Below, one piece after another: positions 29,496 to 38,002 of a DNA stretch of 64,000 nucleotides (position 1 is its first letter; each line of letters starts with the position of its first letter). The DNA lies in the NCBI RefSeq assembly GCF_001653795.1, contig NZ_CP011514.1, positions 4,606,279 through 4,670,278 of the forward strand, written 5' to 3'. Position numbers and translations under genes: made by a program. The stretch is from Mitsuaria sp. 7. GTDB taxonomy: Bacteria; Pseudomonadota; Gammaproteobacteria; Burkholderiales; Burkholderiaceae_C. Below the pieces are notes generated by a model. The model saw only the letters and a program-made list of their open reading frames with translations, was not told the origin of the DNA and made no database searches.

Positions 29496-30823
29496 GTCGC
29501 GCTCTCGATCGGAGTGGCGGCCACCTCCGCAGGCTTGGCGCCCTTCCCGGGAATCCGGATGAAGGGCAGCATGAGCAGGACGGGCAGTCCGCAGAACAAG
29601 GTCCACAGGAAGAAGTGCTCGTAGCCCACCTTCACCTGGATATCCCCGCTGATGCTGCGCGAGAAGATAAAGCCCAGCTGCATCACGCCAGAACCCAGGG
29701 CGTAGTGGGCCGTCTGGAATCGCCCCGGAGCAACCGCCTGCATGATGTACAGGATCATCCCGACGAAACCGAAGCCGTAGCCGAACATCTCCAGCAATAC
29801 CGCGCCGCCGATGTGCCACATGTCCTGTGGCTGGGTCACGCTGAGATAGTAGAACGTCGCGTTGGGCACGCACATCGCCAGAAGCAGCACCGGCATGGCT
29901 CGACGCAGGCTCAGCCATGCGGTGAAGTAACCGCCCAGCACGCTGCCGACGAGGAACGCACCCGTACCGACCCAGCCGTAAATGCCTGCGACGTCACCCT
30001 TGGTCAGACCCAGCCCGCCGGTCGATCGCGCATCGACCAGGAACAGCTGTCCCACCGTCTGGACCTGCCCCTCGGCGAAACGGAACAGCACGATGAACAG
30101 CACGGCCACCCAGATGCCCGGCTTTCGGAAGAACTCCACGATGATTTCGCGGGTCGTCTCCCAGATCGCCGCGGCACTCAGGTCGCTGTGCTCCGTGCTC
30201 ATCCGACCAGGAAGCGCGCGCGTGTTGTATCCGGCGAGCACTGCCGCCACCGCCGCCAAGCCGATGAAGATCGCCGACCAGGCGTTGAACACGCCCATGG
30301 GCTTCTGCAGCACGTCGGCAACGGTGAGCACGCCGCCGATGATGAAGAATCGCCCGCCGTTGAAGAACGCGCCCTGCCAACCCGCATAACGCGCCTGCCG
30401 CTCATGATCGAGCGAACTCATGTACAGGCCGTCGCACGCGATGTCATGCGTCGCCGACGTGAAGGACATGACGAACAGGACGCACAGCACGCCCGCGAAC
30501 CACCAGGGCGTGTGCAGCACCGCCGCGGCGAGCGCCAGCAACGCCGCACCGCTGAACTGCATCGCGACGACGATGATCTTCTTGCTGGAGAGCAGTTCCA
30601 GGAAGGGACTCCACACAGGCTTGAAGGCCCATGCGAGACCCAGCACGGCGGTCCAGCGGGTGATCTGCTCGTTCGGGACCCCCATGTCCTTGAACGTGTA
30701 GGTCAGCATCACGTTGATGGCGAAGAACTGCATGCCCTGCATGAAGTACAGGCTGGTCACCCAGCTCATCGGGCTGCGGTTGTCCCGCGCTTCTGCGGCG
30801 GGGGAAGTCTTCAGGGAGCTCAT
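29492..30823 (-). CDS. MFS transporter, AmpG-like (probable GlcNAc-saccharide permease)
   Basis: The product has 443 residues and about 12 transmembrane segments, with AmpG-type features such as YFMQGMQFFAINVMLTYTFK, WTAVLGLAWAFKPVWSPF and HDIACDGLYM. AmpG carries GlcNAc-anhydro-muropeptides. This relative sits beside a cytosolic GH3 hexosaminidase, so import of intact chitobiose-like disaccharides is a reasonable guess. The start at 30823 excludes 13 extra codons. It follows the GH3 gene by 46 nt. Confidence 0.8.
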   Translation of the reverse strand: MSSLKTSPAAEARDNRSPMSWVTSLYFMQGMQFFAINVMLTYTFKDMGVPNEQITRWTAVLGLAWAFKPVWSPFLELLSSKKIIVVAMQFSGAALLALAAAVLHTPWWFAGVLCVLFVMSFTSATHDIACDGLYMSSLDHERQARYAGWQGAFFNGGRFFIIGGVLTVADVLQKPMGVFNAWSAIFIGLAAVAAVLAGYNTRALPGRMSTEHSDLSAAAIWETTREIIVEFFRKPGIWVAVLFIVLFRFAEGQVQTVGQLFLVDARSTGGLGLTKGDVAGIYGWVGTGAFLVGSVLGGYFTAWLSLRRAMPVLLLAMCVPNATFYYLSVTQPQDMWHIGGAVLLEMFGYGFGFVGMILYIMQAVAPGRFQTAHYALGSGVMQLGFIFSRSISGDIQVKVGYEHFFLWTLFCGLPVLLMLPFIRIPGKGAKPAEVAATPIESAT

Positions 30824-30869
30824 GGGGGAGGCCTCGGTGCGATGCGGTGCGGTGCGGCGCAAGCCGGCT

Positions 30870-32351
30870 TCAATCCAGCGTGACCGGCGACTGGCCGCCG
30901 GCCTCGCCGCGGCCTTGCAGCCAGGCGCCGAGCGCGCCCAGCGCGCCGTCGGCGTAGCCCCAGCTGATCACCGTCGGTGCCGAGACATCCAGCGCCTGGA
31001 ACGGATTCCACAGCACCAGATGCAGGTCCGGTTGCCACGCGGCGGCGTTGGCGCCGTAACGCGCGCGGTGCGTCGAGGCCACGATCGTGAAGCGATCATC
31101 CTTCGGCACTTCCGACCAGTCGAGCGCCGCGATGTCGCCGAGCGACACGAACTCGACGTCGCCGTAGCCCTCGAAGAGCGCCCGCACCTGGGCACCGGTC
31201 GGGCCCGCCTCGGACACGCCGTCGGTCGGCACCTCGTCCTGCACCAGCACGCGGATCGGCCGGTCGACCGCCGGCGGCGTCGCACCGCGCAGCGCGCTCA
31301 GGCCCGCGGCCCAGGCGCGGCGCATCAGCACGTCGTCGGCCTCGCGCTGCGCGCCCTGGTAATCATCGAAACGGATGGGGAAATCGCGCGCCAGCTTGTC
31401 CAGCCGCGCTTCGGCCTGGCGACCGCGCTCGACGCTCAAGCCGCCGCGCGAAAGCGCATCCTGCAGCGCATGGATCGCCTGCGCCTGCTCGTCCAGCGAG
31501 CCCTGCGCGAGGATCATGTCGGCGCCCGCGTTGATCGCCAGCACCGCCGCCTTCGCGTAGCCGTAGCGCTCGGCGATGGCCTTCATCATCAGCGCGTCGG
31601 TGATGACGACGCCGTCGTAACCGTACTCGTCGCGCAGGATGCCGCCCAGGATCGTCTTCGACAGCGTCGCCGGATATTGCGGATCGATCTTCGGATAGAC
31701 GATGTGCGCCGTCATGATCGACGGCGCCACGTCGCGCAGCGCCTGGAAGGGCTTGAGCTCGAGCGCATCCAGTTCGGCGCGGGACTTCTCGACCGTCGGC
31801 AGGTCCAGGTGCGAGTCGACGTGCGTGTCGCCGTGCCCCGGGAAGTGCTTGATGCAGCACGCGACGCCCGCCGCCATCGAGCCCTTCATCCACGCGCCGG
31901 CCAGGCGCGTGACCGTGCCCGCGGTCTCGCCGAAGCTGCGCTCGGCGATCACCGGGTTGGCCGGGTTGTTGTTGATGTCGGTGACCGGCGCGAAGTTCCA
32001 GTTGATGCCGATGCCGCGCAACCCGCGCGCCACCGCGGCGCCGACCTGCTCGGCCAGCCCTTCGTCACCCGCTGCGCCCAGCGCCATCGCCGATGGCGGC
32101 TGCGGCAGGAAGGTCGCCCGCACCACGGAACCGCCCTCCTGGTCGAGCCCGATCAGCGCATCCGCGCCCATTGCGTCGCGCAGGTCCTGCGTGAGCTTGC
32201 GGACCTCCGCCTCGGTGCCGAGGTTCTTGCGGAACAGGCACACCGCGCGGATCCTGTTGTCGCGCAGGAAGGCTGCGGTCGTCGCATCCAGCGTCTTGCC
32301 CTGGATGTCCACCATCACCAGCCGGCCCGGATGGAATGCTGTCTCGCTCAT
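30870..32351 (-). CDS. Cytosolic GH3 beta-N-acetylhexosaminidase (NagZ family)
   Basis: The product has 493 residues, longer than classical NagZ (about 340) because of an extra C-terminal domain. The N-terminal barrel has the NagZ loop KHFPGHGDTHVDSH (residues 168-181), with the general acid/base His-Asp pair, and the nucleophile D252 in VVITDALMM. No signal peptide, so it acts in the cytoplasm on imported GlcNAc-disaccharides. It follows the deaminase gene by 68 nt. The start at 32351 (MSETAFHPG) excludes 24 non-homologous codons. Confidence 0.85.
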   Translation of the reverse strand: MSETAFHPGRLVMVDIQGKTLDATTAAFLRDNRIRAVCLFRKNLGTEAEVRKLTQDLRDAMGADALIGLDQEGGSVVRATFLPQPPSAMALGAAGDEGLAEQVGAAVARGLRGIGINWNFAPVTDINNNPANPVIAERSFGETAGTVTRLAGAWMKGSMAAGVACCIKHFPGHGDTHVDSHLDLPTVEKSRAELDALELKPFQALRDVAPSIMTAHIVYPKIDPQYPATLSKTILGGILRDEYGYDGVVITDALMMKAIAERYGYAKAAVLAINAGADMILAQGSLDEQAQAIHALQDALSRGGLSVERGRQAEARLDKLARDFPIRFDDYQGAQREADDVLMRRAWAAGLSALRGATPPAVDRPIRVLVQDEVPTDGVSEAGPTGAQVRALFEGYGDVEFVSLGDIAALDWSEVPKDDRFTIVASTHRARYGANAAAWQPDLHLVLWNPFQALDVSAPTVISWGYADGALGALGAWLQGRGEAGGQSPVTLD

Positions 32352-32419
32352 GTCGCTCTCTTCTGCCTGGCCCGCGGGTCGACGGCTGGGGATGGGGAAA
32401 TGGATGCGCGGTGGCGCGG

Positions 32420-33442
32420 TCAATGCGTCTTGGTGACCTTGGCCAGATGCCGCGGCTGGTCAGGGTTCAGGCCCCGCGCCTGTGCCAGCGCCTCGACCAT
32501 CGGATAGAAGCTCTGCACCGCCGCGATCGGATCCAGGTCCTCGTTGCCGGTGCAGGTCAGCGGCAGCTCGGCGCCCGGCGTGCCTTCGGGCGCCGCCAGC
32601 AGCACGCGCGCGCCACGCCCGCGCATCTCCTCGGCCAGCGCCAGCAGACCCGCCTGCGCCGGACCGCGCGGCGCGAAGACCAGCAGCGGATAGCCCTCCT
32701 CCACCAGCGCCATCGGGCCGTGCTTCACTTCGGCGCCGGAGAAGGCCTCGGCCTGGATGCCGCAGGTCTCCTTGAACTTCAGCGCCGCTTCCAGCGCGAT
32801 CGGCAGCGAGGTGCCGCGGCCGATGACGAACAGCTTGTCCGCGCCCTTGAGCACGTCCACCGCCACGTCCCAGCGCTGCTTCGCGGCCTGCTCCATCGCC
32901 TGCGGCAGGGTCTGCAGCGCGGCCGACAGATCCTCGTCGCCCTGCCACGCGGCAACGACGCGCGCACCCGCCACCAGCTGCGCGATGTAGCTCTTGGTCG
33001 CGGCCACGCTCTGCTCCACGCCGGCATGCAGGCGGAACACGTGTTCGGCGGCGGCCTCCAGCGGCGAGCCGTCGGCGTTCACGAACGCGACCGTGCGCGC
33101 GCCGTTGGCGCGGAAGTACTGCGTCGGGGAGACCAGGTCCGGACTCTGGCCCGATTGCGAGAACGCGAAGGACACCAGGCCCTGGCTCTCGATCTTGCTC
33201 TGGTAGAGCGTGATCAGCGACATCGGCAGCGAGGTCACCAGCCGGCCCAGTCGCGCCATCAGCAGATAGGCGAGGTAGTGGGACGCATGGTCCGAGCTGC
33301 CGCGCGCGATCGTCAGCAGCGAGGTCGGCGGCTGCTCGCGCAGCGCCTCGCCCAGCGAGGCGTAGGCGTTCTGATCGGCGGCCAGTTGGCGGGCCACCAC
33401 CTGCGGCGCGCTCAGCGCCTCATCCAGCATTCGCGAGGTCAA
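32420..33442 (-). CDS. nagB-II: SIS-domain glucosamine-6-phosphate deaminase (NagB-II type)
   Basis: The product has 340 residues with two SIS domains (IARGSSDHASHYLAYLL; FVIGRGTSLPIALEAALKFK) and the KHGPMALVEEGYP segment seen in GlmS-like proteins, but no glutaminase domain. This architecture is the NagB-II/AgaS type that makes fructose-6-phosphate and ammonia from GlcN-6-P. I chose the TTG at 33442 (GGAG 6 nt upstream); an ATG at 33430 is the alternative but lacks a well-placed ribosome site. The start lies inside nagA (23-nt overlap). Confidence 0.85.
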   Translation of the reverse strand: MTSRMLDEALSAPQVVARQLAADQNAYASLGEALREQPPTSLLTIARGSSDHASHYLAYLLMARLGRLVTSLPMSLITLYQSKIESQGLVSFAFSQSGQSPDLVSPTQYFRANGARTVAFVNADGSPLEAAAEHVFRLHAGVEQSVAATKSYIAQLVAGARVVAAWQGDEDLSAALQTLPQAMEQAAKQRWDVAVDVLKGADKLFVIGRGTSLPIALEAALKFKETCGIQAEAFSGAEVKHGPMALVEEGYPLLVFAPRGPAQAGLLALAEEMRGRGARVLLAAPEGTPGAELPLTCTGNEDLDPIAAVQSFYPMVEALAQARGLNPDQPRHLAKVTKTH

Positions 33443-34559
33443 TTGCTTCTCCTTCAACGACCACGCACTGCAACTGCAAGCCACGGTCCATCACAACGAA
33501 ATCCGCCCAGGCGCCCGGAGCCAGCCGGCCCCGATCGTCCAGACCCAAATAGTCGGCCGCGTTCGTCGAGACACGCTTGGACGCGTCCTCGATCGGCAGG
33601 CCGAGTTTCAACACCAGGTTGCGCAGCGCCTGGTCCATCGTCAGCGTCGATCCGGCCAGCGTGCCGTCGGGCAGGCGCACGCCGCCCAGGCACTTGGTGA
33701 CGCGGTGGCGGCCGAGGCTGTACTCGCCGTCGGGCATGCCGGCCGCGGCCGTCGAATCGGTGACGCAGAACAGATGCGGGATGCTGCGCAGCGCGACGCG
33801 GATCGCGCCGGGGTGCACGTGCAGCAGGTCCGGGATGATCTCGGCGTACTGCGCATGCGCCAGCGCGGCGCCGACCATGCCGGGCTCGCGGTGGTGCAGG
33901 CCCGTCATCGCGTTGAACAGATGCGTGAAGCCGCCGGCGCCGCGACCGAGCGCGGCCACGCCGTCCTCGTAGGTGCCCAGCGAGTGGCCGATCTGCACCT
34001 GGAATCCGGCGACGCGCAACTGCGTGACCAGGTCGAGGTGGCCGGGCAACTCCGGCGCCAGCGTGATCAGTCGGATCGGCGCGATCGCGTGCAGCTCGCG
34101 GATCTCGGCGATCGACGCGGCCTTGGCGAAGTCCGGCTGCGCGCCGAGCTTGCCGGGATTGATGTACGGCCCTTCGAGGTGCACGCCCAGCACGCGCGCA
34201 CCGCCTTCAGGACGCACGACGCAGAGCTCGGCCAGCCCGCGCATCGCCTGCCGGATTTCGTCCAGCGGTGCGGTCATCGTCGTCGCGAGCAGCGACGTCG
34301 TGCCGTGTTTCGCATGCAGCTTCGCGAGCTGCGCGGCGGCGTCGCCGCCTTCCATCGTGTCGCGGCCGGCGCCGCCGTGGACGTGGGTATCGATGAAGCC
34401 CGGGAGGACGATGGGCAGGTCCTGCGCGCCGTGGCGCACGTCGTACTCCGGCGCGGGCGTCCCGTCGATGCGGACGACGCGTCCCTTGTCATGTTCCAGC
34501 ACACCGCGGATGAACCCGCTGGGTGTCAATATGAATCCGTCGATGTGCTGGGTCGTCAT
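33420..34559 (-). CDS. nagA: N-acetylglucosamine-6-phosphate deacetylase
   Basis: The product has 379 residues of the amidohydrolase superfamily. Visible are GFIDTHVHGG (metal site, H59/H61), GVHLEGPYINPGKLGAQ, IGHSLGTYEDG, THLFNAM and the catalytic Asp in VTDSTAAAG. It removes acetate from GlcNAc-6-P to give GlcN-6-P for the next enzyme. Its start overlaps the regulator stop by 4 nt. Confidence 0.93.
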   Translation of the reverse strand: MTTQHIDGFILTPSGFIRGVLEHDKGRVVRIDGTPAPEYDVRHGAQDLPIVLPGFIDTHVHGGAGRDTMEGGDAAAQLAKLHAKHGTTSLLATTMTAPLDEIRQAMRGLAELCVVRPEGGARVLGVHLEGPYINPGKLGAQPDFAKAASIAEIRELHAIAPIRLITLAPELPGHLDLVTQLRVAGFQVQIGHSLGTYEDGVAALGRGAGGFTHLFNAMTGLHHREPGMVGAALAHAQYAEIIPDLLHVHPGAIRVALRSIPHLFCVTDSTAAAGMPDGEYSLGRHRVTKCLGGVRLPDGTLAGSTLTMDQALRNLVLKLGLPIEDASKRVSTNAADYLGLDDRGRLAPGAWADFVVMDRGLQLQCVVVEGEAIDLANAG

Positions 34560-35299
34560 CCGTCTCGCCTCATCTCCGCGACGAAGTCGTAGTAGTCGCT
34601 GCGGCAGTAGGAATGGGTGAGCTCCACGGCCTGACCCTGGTCGAGGTAGCCCACGCGGGTGATGAACAGCACCGCCTGTCCGACCGGCACCTGCAGCAGG
34701 CCGGCCAGACGCGAGTCCGCATTGATGGCGCGGATGTGCTGCAGCGCGCGCACCGGCGCGCCGCCGTGGCGGGCCAGGTGCTCGTACAACGAGGACTCGA
34801 CCTTCTGCGGATCGGGCAGCACGGCCTCGGGCAGGATCGAGAGTTCATAGGCCATGACCACGGCGTCCGCCAGGCGCAGGCGTTCCAGGCGCGCGACGCG
34901 TTGACCGGTCGTCAGGCCGAGCGAAAGCTGCTCGTCCGGCGCCGCCATGGCGAAGCCGCGCGTCAGCCAGCGGCTGCTGGGCTTGAAGCCGCGTTGATGG
35001 AGTTCTTCCGAGAAGCTGGTCAGGCGCGACAGCGGCTGTTCGAGCTTCGGGGCGATGTAGTTGCCCGAGCCGCGCTTGCGCACGATGAGGCCCTGCTCGA
35101 CGAGGCGGTCGATCGCCTTGCGCGCGGTGACGCGCGAGAGGTCGAGGGACTCCGAGAGCACGCGTTCCGACGGCAGGGCTTCGTCGGCCTGGTACTGGCC
35201 TTCGCGGATCGCCTGCGCCAGCTTGTGGGCCAGCTGCATGTACAGCGGCGAGGCGGCGGCGGGATCGGGCTTGAACTGGAAGGGCAGCTTGGTGCTCAT
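34556..35299 (-). CDS. GntR-family (HutC subfamily) regulator of the GlcNAc operon
   Basis: The product has 247 residues: an N-terminal winged helix (PLYMQLAHKLAQAIREGQYQ, SERVLSESLDLSRVTARKAI) and a C-terminal UTRA ligand domain ending SYCRSDYYDFVAEM. Such NagR/NagQ/DasR-type repressors usually respond to GlcN-6-P or GlcNAc-6-P. Location within the operon and a shared motif ahead of both transcription units make it the likely local regulator. The start at 35299 excludes a 104-codon extension that lies in the kinase gene. Confidence 0.88.
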   Translation of the reverse strand: MSTKLPFQFKPDPAAASPLYMQLAHKLAQAIREGQYQADEALPSERVLSESLDLSRVTARKAIDRLVEQGLIVRKRGSGNYIAPKLEQPLSRLTSFSEELHQRGFKPSSRWLTRGFAMAAPDEQLSLGLTTGQRVARLERLRLADAVVMAYELSILPEAVLPDPQKVESSLYEHLARHGGAPVRALQHIRAINADSRLAGLLQVPVGQAVLFITRVGYLDQGQAVELTHSYCRSDYYDFVAEMRRDG

Positions 35300-35313
35300 C
35301 GGGCTTCTCGTCT

Positions 35314-36258
35314 TCAACGGGGGTCGGAGAGAGCGCCGCGGACCAGCCGCAGCGCACCGTCGGCCGAGTCGCCTTGGGGCGACACGCAACGGGCCCGAAT
35401 GTTGCCTGAGAAAAGCGCGGCGAGCCGTTGCGCCACGCTGCCCGCGAGCGACAGCGGCAACTGCCGCGTCGGATCGAGTGCGAGCGCGAGCTGCTCCAGT
35501 TCCGCGACCGCCTGCGCGACAAGCGCGGCGGCGGCCGGATCGGCCTCCGACTGCTCGAACACCAGCGGCGCCAATTGCGCATACGCGTGCTGACCGGCCT
35601 GGGCGACCCAAGCGTTGATCGCATCGCGGTCCTCATGGTTCTGGCAACCGGCGGCCGCCCACACGGCGCGAGCCAGCGGTCCGGCGTCGATGCGGCCGTC
35701 CATGGCCTTCTGCGCAAGGCGCATCGCCTGGATGCCGAGCCACGCGCCGCTGCCTTCATCGCCGCCTATCCAGCCCCAGCCGCTGACGCAGACCATCGAG
35801 CCGTCCGAGCGCAGCGCCTCGCCCACCGTGCCGGTGCCGGCGGCCACCACGCCGCCGGGCCGGCCCGCATGCGCGCCGATCACGGTGGTGGTGCCGTCGT
35901 TCACGAGCTCGATGTGGGCGTAGCCGGGCTGTTGGGCAATGAAGGCCTGCGCCTGCGCCGCCACACCAGCGCCCGAGAGACCGAGGCCGATGGCCGTCTC
36001 ACCCAGCGGCAGTCGATCGATGTTCGCCTTGGCCGCGGCTTCCTGCACGGCCATCTGGATGTGGCGCCAGGCCTGGGCGATGCCCTGCCCCAGCGCCGAC
36101 GGTCCCGCCCATCCCTGTCCGAGCAGCTGTCCATCGACATCGCTGAGCCGGACCCGCGTGCCGGTGCCGCCGCCATCCACTCCCACCAGGAAGCGGACGC
36201 CCGCGAAGCGGGGTTGCAGAGGAGCGGACCAGGCGTCCGCCAGGGGGTGGCTTGTCAT
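35314..36258 (-). CDS. BadF/BadG-type ATPase, N-acetylglucosamine (or glucosamine) kinase
   Basis: The product has 314 residues of the ASKHA fold: phosphate-1 motif FLVGVDGGGTGTRVRL, LVNDGTTTVIGAHAG (phosphate-2), VVAAGTGTVGEAL and WGWIGGDEGSGAWLG. This is the family of bacterial NagK-II and GspK glucosamine kinases. It would phosphorylate imported GlcNAc before NagA. It is the first gene of the operon, directly behind the candidate operator. Confidence 0.85.
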   Translation of the reverse strand: MTSHPLADAWSAPLQPRFAGVRFLVGVDGGGTGTRVRLSDVDGQLLGQGWAGPSALGQGIAQAWRHIQMAVQEAAAKANIDRLPLGETAIGLGLSGAGVAAQAQAFIAQQPGYAHIELVNDGTTTVIGAHAGRPGGVVAAGTGTVGEALRSDGSMVCVSGWGWIGGDEGSGAWLGIQAMRLAQKAMDGRIDAGPLARAVWAAAGCQNHEDRDAINAWVAQAGQHAYAQLAPLVFEQSEADPAAAALVAQAVAELEQLALALDPTRQLPLSLAGSVAQRLAALFSGNIRARCVSPQGDSADGALRLVRGALSDPR

Positions 36259-36260
36259 GA

Positions 36261-36280
36261 TTAATACCAGTTTAGTACCA
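36261..36280 (-). promoter_or_regulatory. Candidate GntR operator in front of the GlcNAc operon
   Basis: TTAATACCAGTTTAGTACCA on the plus strand, starting 3 bp upstream of the kinase ATG. It shares 17 of 20 bases with the motif at 23684-23703 ahead of the TonB receptor. On the coding strand it reads as two TGGTA half-sites 11 bp apart. So close to the start codon, a bound repressor would block transcription or initiation. Confidence 0.6.
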
Positions 36281-36415
36281 AAAAACGCAGAGCGTCAATT
36301 GGTAGCGCACTGGACTTAACCCTGATGTCGAAGCCCCTTTCAGAGGGGTTGCGTGGTTATGACCACCAACGTACCAGTTATAGCTCCGCGAGGAATCAAG
36401 CGGGTGCCTGTTTTA

Positions 36416-36453
36416 CCCCCTCTCCCGCTTGCGGGAGAGGGTTGGGGTGAGGG
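36416..36453 (+). repeat. REP-like intergenic palindrome
   Basis: Between the kinase and ung lies CCCCTCTCCCGC TT GCGGGAGAGG followed by GTTGGGGTGAGGG. Elements of this wording are dispersed widely in intergenic regions of many proteobacteria. A 10-bp stem could also end transcripts from either side. No second copy was seen in this window. Confidence 0.6.
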
Positions 36454-36474
36454 CCAGCGGCCGCGGCAGTACGG

Positions 36475-37176
36475 TCAATCCAAGGACCAACCGAGCTCAA
36501 CGCCCTGCCCTTTGAGCCAGCTGCTTGCGGCGGAGAAATGCCCGCAGCCGATGAAGGGCACAGGACCCCGCGTGGCCGAGAGCGGCGAAGGATGGTTGGC
36601 CTGCAGCACGAGATGCCGATGGCCCGCGGCTTCGATCAACGGCGCCTTCGCCTGCGCATGGGCGCCCCACAGCAGATAGACCTTGGGGGTCGGGTCTTGC
36701 GCCGTAGCCGCGATCAGCGCGTCGGTGAGCGACTCCCAGCCCTTCTTCGCATGCGAGGCGGCGGCGCCGTCCTCGACGGTCAGGCTGGTGTTGAGCAGCA
36801 GCACGCCGCGCCGCGCCCATTGACCGAGGTGCCCCGACATCGCCGGCTGCTGCCCCAGGTCGCGCTGCAGTTCCTTGAAGATGTTGCGCAGCGAAGGCGG
36901 GAGCTTTTCGCCCACCGGCACGGAGAACGAGAGTCCCTCCGCCTGCCCCGGCCCGTGGTACGGGTCCTGGCCGACGATGACGACCTTGACCTTCGTCAGC
37001 GGCGTGAGACGCAACGCGCGCAGCGGATCGGGCGGATAGATCACCGCGCCTTCGGCGAGGCGCGTCTTCAGCAGCGCCTCGATGCGCTGGCCGTCGGCGC
37101 TCGCGCGCCAGGCGTCGATGAGGGGCTGCCAGCCATCACCGGCCGACCAGTCGAGGGACTTGAGCGTGGCAGTCAT
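36475..37176 (-). CDS. ung: Uracil-DNA glycosylase
   Basis: The product has 233 residues of family 1 UDG. It has the water-activating motif VIVGQDPYHGPGQAEGLSFS (D71), LLNTSLTVEDG and the HPSPLSA leucine-loop motif. It removes uracil from DNA. It starts 9 nt after the trpC stop, so it is probably co-transcribed at the end of the trp operon. Length is normal. Confidence 0.95.
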   Translation of the reverse strand: MTATLKSLDWSAGDGWQPLIDAWRASADGQRIEALLKTRLAEGAVIYPPDPLRALRLTPLTKVKVVIVGQDPYHGPGQAEGLSFSVPVGEKLPPSLRNIFKELQRDLGQQPAMSGHLGQWARRGVLLLNTSLTVEDGAAASHAKKGWESLTDALIAATAQDPTPKVYLLWGAHAQAKAPLIEAAGHRHLVLQANHPSPLSATRGPVPFIGCGHFSAASSWLKGQGVELGWSLD

Positions 37177-37185
37177 CAGCGCGAA

Positions 37186-37977
37186 TCAGCGGAACAGCGC
37201 CGACAACGCCACGCCCGGATCGGGCGCGCGCATGAAGGCCTCGCCGACGAGGAAGGCGTTGACCTGCGCGTCGCGCATGCGCTGCACGTCGACGGGGCCG
37301 AGGATGCCGGACTCGGTCACCAGCAGCCGGTCCGCCGGTACGTGCTTCAGCAGCCCGAGCGTCGTGTCCAGCGTGACCTCGAAGGTCTTCAGGTTGCGGT
37401 TGTTGATGCCGACCATCGGTGTCTTCAAGCGCAGCGCGCGCTCGAGTTCCGCGCCGTCGTGCACTTCGACCAGCACATCCAGGCCGAGGCCCAGCGCGCA
37501 GTCTTCGAGCTCAGCCATCAGGCCGTCGTCCAGGCTCGCCGCGATCAGCAGGATGCAGTCGGCGCCCATCACGCGCGCTTCGTAGACCTGGTACGGATCG
37601 ATCATGAAGTCCTTGCGCAGCACCGGCAGCGCGCAGGCCGCGCGGGCCTGCTTCAGGAACTCGACGGAACCCTGGAAATGCGGCGCATCGGTCAGCACGC
37701 TCAGGCAGGCCGCGCCGTGCTGCTCGTAGCTGCGGGCGATGTCGGCGGGACGGAAGTCCTCGCGCAGCACGCCCTTGCTCGGGCTGGCCTTCTTCACTTC
37801 GGCGATGACGCCGCTGCGGCCCTCGGCGATCTTGGCGCGCAGCGCGCTCACGAAACCGCGCGTCGGTTCGGCGCGCGATTCGGCTTCGGCACGCAGCGCG
37901 GCCAGCGGCACGCGAGCCGATGCGGCGGCGACTTCCTCGCGCTTGACGGCGTTGATGCGATCCAGGATGTCAGACAT
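37186..37977 (-). CDS. trpC: Indole-3-glycerol-phosphate synthase
   Basis: The product has 263 residues, a single-domain (beta/alpha)8 TrpC not fused to TrpF. Catalytic segments are [49 protein letters not shown] and VTESGILGP. It closes the indole ring from CdRP. It follows trpD by 25 nt. Confidence 0.96.
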   Translation of the reverse strand: MSDILDRINAVKREEVAAASARVPLAALRAEAESRAEPTRGFVSALRAKIAEGRSGVIAEVKKASPSKGVLREDFRPADIARSYEQHGAACLSVLTDAPHFQGSVEFLKQARAACALPVLRKDFMIDPYQVYEARVMGADCILLIAASLDDGLMAELEDCALGLGLDVLVEVHDGAELERALRLKTPMVGINNRNLKTFEVTLDTTLGLLKHVPADRLLVTESGILGPVDVQRMRDAQVNAFLVGEAFMRAPDPGVALSALFR

Positions 37978-38002
37978 ACGACTCTCTCGATTCCAAGCTG
38001 CT

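Noticed and set aside
36285..36320. Segment resembling a tRNA D-arm (GTCAATTGGTAGCGCACTGG)
   Set aside because: No matching acceptor, anticodon or T-arm can be formed around it; probably chance or a short remnant.
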